Position numbers and translations under genes: made by a program
Shown here: one piece after another, positions 13,331-15,728 of the stretch
Layout of the letters: each line of letters starts with the position of its first letter
Numbering within the stretch: position 1 is the stretch's first letter
The notes under the pieces: generated by a model
Databases searched by the model: none
Told to the model about the DNA's origin: nothing
The model's input: the letters and a program-made list of their open reading frames with translations, nothing else
NCBI GenBank assembly: GCA_964511155.1
Contig: CAZEEJ010000137.1
Coordinates: forward strand, 1-15,728
Length of the DNA: 15,728 bases
DNA from: JAAYDF01 sp964511155
GTDB lineage: Bacteria; Planctomycetota; Phycisphaerae; UBA1845; PWPN01
Direction: 5' to 3'

Positions 13331-13359
13331 TTGAACATCATTTACGCCACCAATATAAT
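13331..13359 (+). promoter_or_regulatory. Near-consensus sigma-70 promoter for the RND efflux genes
   Basis: TTGAAC (13331-13336) and a perfect TATAAT (13354-13359) are separated by exactly 17 nt. They lie in a short AT-rich island within GC-rich DNA. Transcription would start near 13366, about 100 nt before ATG 13470. This is the strongest promoter match in the window, and it points into the RND adaptor gene, divergent from comF. Confidence 0.8.
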
Positions 13360-13469
13360 TGCGATGTGTGAATTAATTGGCATGACCCGGTCGATCCGGT
13401 GAGCCAGGGGCAGTCGGGCGGACTGGACGGCAAGCCGGTCGCGGTCGGGGACGCCAAGGAGTGGCGAGT

Positions 13470-14807
13470 ATGGCAGTGGCAACGACGATGTTGGTGTGCG
13501 GTGAGGAGTCGCGACGGAGGTCGCGGCAGAGGTGCGGAGTGCTCGCGGGAGCCTTGTTGTGGGTAGCGTTTGGCCCGGTGGCGGCGTTTGGGCAGCATGG
13601 GCCTTCACCGGTCATGGCGGTCCCGGTAGAGAAGCGAATGGTGCCGGTCACCCAAACGCTGGTGGGCTCGGTGCAGCCGAACACACGGAGCGTGATCGCC
13701 AGCGAACTGGCCGGCCTGGTTGAAGAGTTGGCCGTTGACGAGGGCGACTGGGTGGACCAGGGAGCGGTACTCTGCCGGTTGCGCAACACCACGCACCGGC
13801 TGGCCCATGAGCAGGCGGAGGCGCAGTTGGCGCAGTTCGAGGCGGAGTTGGCGGAGTTGGAGGCCGGCACGCGCAAGGAGGACTTGGCCCGGGCCCAGGC
13901 GGAGATGGAGGAGGCCAAGGCAATTCATGAGAAGTGGGAGCGTGAGTTTGAGCGGCTCAAGGGGCTGCGTGAACAGAACTCGGCGAGCCTGAAGGAATAC
14001 AACGACACGATGGCCGACACGGCGGCGGCTCGGCAGCGTTATCTTCAGGCGGTGGCCCGGCACGAACTGGCGGAGGCGGGCCCGCGCAAGGAGACGATCA
14101 CGCGAGCCCGCTTCGTGGTCGAGGCTCAGCGGGCGGTGCTGGCCAGACTGAAGTACGACCTGGACCAGACGGTGATCCGAGCACCGTTTGCCGGTCACGT
14201 GACTTTCAAGCACGTGGAAGTCGGCCAGTCGGTGTCGTCGGGCGGTCCGGTGGTGAACCTGATCGACTTGGCGACGGTGCGGGTGCGGGTAGACGTGCCG
14301 GAGTCGGCGATCGGCGCCGCGAAGGTCGGCGAGCCGGTGAGCGTGGTGATTGACGCGCTGCGGCGTACGTTCCACGGGGAGATCCGACACGTCATTCCGC
14401 AGGCGGACGAGAAGGCGCGGACGTTCCCGGTGGAGATTGCGGTGGAGAATCCAGAGCACCTGCTCAAGGCGGGGATGTTCGTGCGGGCGCGCATGCCGGC
14501 CGGCCCGACGGAGGAATCGCTGGTGGTGCCTCGGGATGCGGTCGTGCATCGGGAGGGGACGGATTACGTGGTGACGGTGGTGCCGGGGGCATCGGGGCCG
14601 GAGCTGATGGGCATACCGGTGCCGGTGCGGCTGGGGGCGGAAGTGCGGGTGGAGTCCGGCGGGCGATTCCAGGATTGGATCGCGGTGGCTGCACCGACCC
14701 TGGAGCCGGGCGTACGTGTTGCAGTGAAAGGCCACGATCGGATCTATGGGCCGACGCCGGTGGCGCTGGTGCCGGTGCCGGACGAGGCGGTAGGTGGTAT
14801 AAAGTAG
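13470..14807 (+). CDS. RND efflux pump periplasmic adaptor (membrane fusion protein, HlyD/AcrA type)
   Basis: The protein has 445 residues from ATG 13470, chosen because AAGGAG at 13456-13461 lies 8 nt before it; an in-frame GTG at 13461 overlaps that site. A signal peptide covers about 1-42 with a long basic n-region ('RRRSRQR'), hydrophobic core 'GVLAGALLWVAFGPVAA' and likely cleavage near 'AAFGQ'. The first half of the lipoyl-type barrel-sandwich is 'VIASELAGLVEELAVDEGDWV' (75-95). An alpha-hairpin coiled coil with Glu/Ala/Leu heptads spans about 110-232, then the second half 'VIRAPFAGHVTFKHVEVGQSV' (235-255), then a beta-barrel domain (270-345) and a membrane-proximal domain. It bridges the inner-membrane permease encoded next to an outer-membrane channel. 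The stop codon TAG lies inside a dispersed repeat (14804-14830). Substrate unknown. Confidence 0.93.
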   Translation: MAVATTMLVCGEESRRRSRQRCGVLAGALLWVAFGPVAAFGQHGPSPVMAVPVEKRMVPVTQTLVGSVQPNTRSVIASELAGLVEELAVDEGDWVDQGAVLCRLRNTTHRLAHEQAEAQLAQFEAELAELEAGTRKEDLARAQAEMEEAKAIHEKWEREFERLKGLREQNSASLKEYNDTMADTAAARQRYLQAVARHELAEAGPRKETITRARFVVEAQRAVLARLKYDLDQTVIRAPFAGHVTFKHVEVGQSVSSGGPVVNLIDLATVRVRVDVPESAIGAAKVGEPVSVVIDALRRTFHGEIRHVIPQADEKARTFPVEIAVENPEHLLKAGMFVRARMPAGPTEESLVVPRDAVVHREGTDYVVTVVPGASGPELMGIPVPVRLGAEVRVESGGRFQDWIAVAAPTLEPGVRVAVKGHDRIYGPTPVALVPVPDEAVGGIK

Positions 14808-14830
14808 CGTCCGCCCCCCGCGGCGGCCGG
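14804..14830. repeat. GTAGCGGCCGCC repeat, copy providing the adaptor stop codon
   Basis: GTAGCGTCCGCCCCCCGCGG followed by CGGCCGG matches the element at 12323-12350 with few changes. Its second to fourth bases are the TAG stop of the RND adaptor gene. Confidence 0.7.
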
Positions 14831-14860
14831 GGCTGCTGGCGACGATGTATGGACCAGCCC

Positions 14861-14945
14861 CGAGCCGAAGCGAGCGGGTAACGCTGGCCCCGCGGAGTGT
14901 ACGTCGCTGACGCTCCACAATCCCGGCGCTTGCGCTTCGGGCTCG
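14861..14945. repeat. GAGCCCC/GGGCTCG inverted repeat, second copy
   Basis: The left arm begins CGAGCCGAAGCG (14861) and the right arm ends GCGCTTCGGGCTCG (14945), forming an imperfect stem. Between them lies a smaller stem, GGAGTGT with ACGCTCC (14894-14916). The element resembles the convergent-gene hairpin at 6260-6314 but is longer. Confidence 0.6.
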
Positions 14946-14949
14946 TAAG

Positions 14950-14983
14950 CGGGCACCGGCGGGACGCCGGTGCCACACCGCAC
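14950..14983. repeat. 34-nt palindromic repeat, copy 2
   Basis: This stretch is identical over 34 nt to 3292-3325. The perfect 10-bp stem with a GGA loop is at 14952-14974. Confidence 0.85.
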
Positions 14984-14999
14984 TGCTCAAAGAACGGTG
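14981..14999. repeat. CACTGC family repeat, degenerate copy 3
   Basis: CACTGCTCAAAGAACGGTG keeps the left arm of the element at 3248-3266 but has changes in the right arm. It directly adjoins the 34-nt repeat, showing that the families combine as modules. Confidence 0.5.
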
Positions 15000-15023
15000 G
15001 CACACGGGGCGCTTGCAGGCGAT

Positions 15024-15050
15024 CGGCCGCCACGGGGGGCGGCCGCTACG
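15024..15050. repeat. GTAGCGGCCGCC repeat, reverse-orientation copy
   Basis: Read on the minus strand this begins CGTAGCGGCCGCCCCCCGTG and continues GCGGCCG, differing at one base over 26 nt from 12324-12349. It lies 39 nt before the permease start. Confidence 0.75.
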
Positions 15051-15089
15051 GGAGCAGTGGCACGCGGCGAGAAGTAGGAATTGAGCTGA

Positions 15090-15728
15090 ATGGACATTAT
15101 CCGGTTTACGATTACGAATCCGGTCAAGGTGGCGGTCGGCGTGCTGCTGATCGGGCTGTTCGGGACATTGGCGTTGTTCGAGATCCCGATCCAGTTGACG
15201 CCGAACGTGGATGAGCCGCGGGTGACGGTGACGACGCGGTGGCGAGGCAAGAGTGCGCGCGAAGTCGAGCGTGAGATCATCGATCGGCAGGAAGAGCAAC
15301 TCAAGGGGGTTTCCGGTCTGCGGAAATTGACCTCGGAGGCGGTTGAGGGCAGGGGCACGGTGACGCTGGAGTTCTTCGTCGGGATGGACAAGGATACCGC
15401 CCTGCGGGAAACGGACCAGAAGCTGAACCAGGTGAGCGGGTACCCGCCGGACGTCGAGAAGCCAGAAGTCGTCGCGGCGGACGCGGCTATGGAGACGCCG
15501 ATCGCCTGGATCCTGTTGCGCGCCCAGGACGGCAGCGACGTATCCACGCTGCGGGACTACGTGTGGGATGAGATCAAGCCGATCCTGGAACGGGTCGAGG
15601 GCCTGTCGTCGGTGGACGTGTACGGCGGGCGGGAGCGGCAGGTACACGTGCTGGTGGATCCGAGCCGGCTGGCGGCCCGGGGGCTGACACTGCGTGATAT
15701 CGAGGGTGCGCTGCGTGGACAGAACGTG
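15090..15728 (+). CDS. RND efflux permease, inner-membrane subunit (3' partial)
   Basis: 213 codons are visible and the frame is still open at the window end; a whole RND permease has roughly 1000-1050 residues. The start ATG 15090 has AGGAA 9 nt upstream. The N-terminus 'MDIIRFTITNPVKVAVGVLL' is the typical cytoplasmic start plus TM1 (about residues 11-31). The porter domain follows with 'PIQLTPNVDEPRVTVTTRW' and 'EVEREIIDRQEEQLKGVSGL', the family's first PN1 block, then 'DYVWDEIKPILERVEGLSSV' and 'GGRERQVHVLVDPSRLAARG' of the next porter subdomain. It is a proton-driven exporter (AcrB/HAE-1 or related class). The proton-relay residues lie beyond the window. It works with the adaptor encoded just upstream, though a repeat-filled gap separates them. 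Confidence 0.93.
   Translation, partial: MDIIRFTITNPVKVAVGVLLIGLFGTLALFEIPIQLTPNVDEPRVTVTTRWRGKSAREVEREIIDRQEEQLKGVSGLRKLTSEAVEGRGTVTLEFFVGMDKDTALRETDQKLNQVSGYPPDVEKPEVVAADAAMETPIAWILLRAQDGSDVSTLRDYVWDEIKPILERVEGLSSVDVYGGRERQVHVLVDPSRLAARGLTLRDIEGALRGQNV

Larger units (their letters stand above)
14808..15089 (+). other. Intergenic gap between RND adaptor and permease built from repeats
   Basis: This 282-nt gap contains members of four repeat families in succession (14804-14830, 14861-14945, 14950-14983 with 14981-14999, and 15024-15050). No gene or clear promoter was seen. The permease ribosome-binding site AGGAA is at 15076-15080. Confidence 0.7.

Noticed and set aside
14804..15050. CRISPR array or insertion sequence in the repeat-rich gap
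   Set aside because: The repeats belong to different families, are not regularly spaced, and there is no transposase or cas gene.
13605..15647. Minus-strand open frame of 680 codons opposite the RND genes
   Set aside because: The opposite strand encodes clear adaptor and permease proteins. The translation is His/Arg/Pro-rich noise and runs through the repeat-filled gap.

Overview
The window is GC-rich bacterial DNA and most likely comes from a member of the Planctomycetota. This is an inference from three things: a DUF1571-type protein, a secreted protein with the N-terminal 'GNVTGGRSFRG' style that I associate with planctomycetes, and intergenic gaps filled with short palindromic repeats. 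No rRNA, tRNA, CRISPR array, transposase or phage gene was seen. There are 14 protein genes; the first and last are cut by the window edges.

Layout. Positions 3-6243 read rightwards. They hold the 3' part of an aldo/keto reductase with two C-terminal [4Fe-4S] motifs, a large secreted TPR protein, a siroheme sulfite/nitrite reductase (active-site residues favour sulfite), a small two-TM zinc-ribbon protein and a small Rieske ferredoxin. Positions 6343-9846 read leftwards as a tight four-gene cluster. In transcription order these are a membrane-anchored DUF1571 protein, a PduS/RnfC-like flavo-iron-sulfur protein, a PduT-like tandem-domain microcompartment shell protein with the cluster-binding Cys, and a SAM methyltransferase. 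Positions 10236-13268, also leftwards, hold comF, a lipoprotein-like unknown and a soluble PAS histidine kinase. From 13470 rightwards come an RND adaptor (HlyD/AcrA type) and the start of its inner-membrane permease, behind a near-consensus sigma-70 promoter at 13331-13359.

How the genes may work together. The sulfite reductase and Rieske protein form a plausible assimilatory redox group. The PduS-like and PduT-like proteins look like an electron-transfer unit of a bacterial microcompartment. None of the usual cargo enzymes, hexameric BMC-H shell genes or pentameric vertex genes are in view, so this looks like a satellite-type locus or a separate system. The adaptor and permease form an efflux pump.

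Repeats. At least five families of short palindromic elements recur. One family sits in-frame within the signal-peptide region of the lipoprotein gene. Another copy of it supplies the stop codon of the RND adaptor gene, and the gap between adaptor and permease is almost wholly built of such elements.
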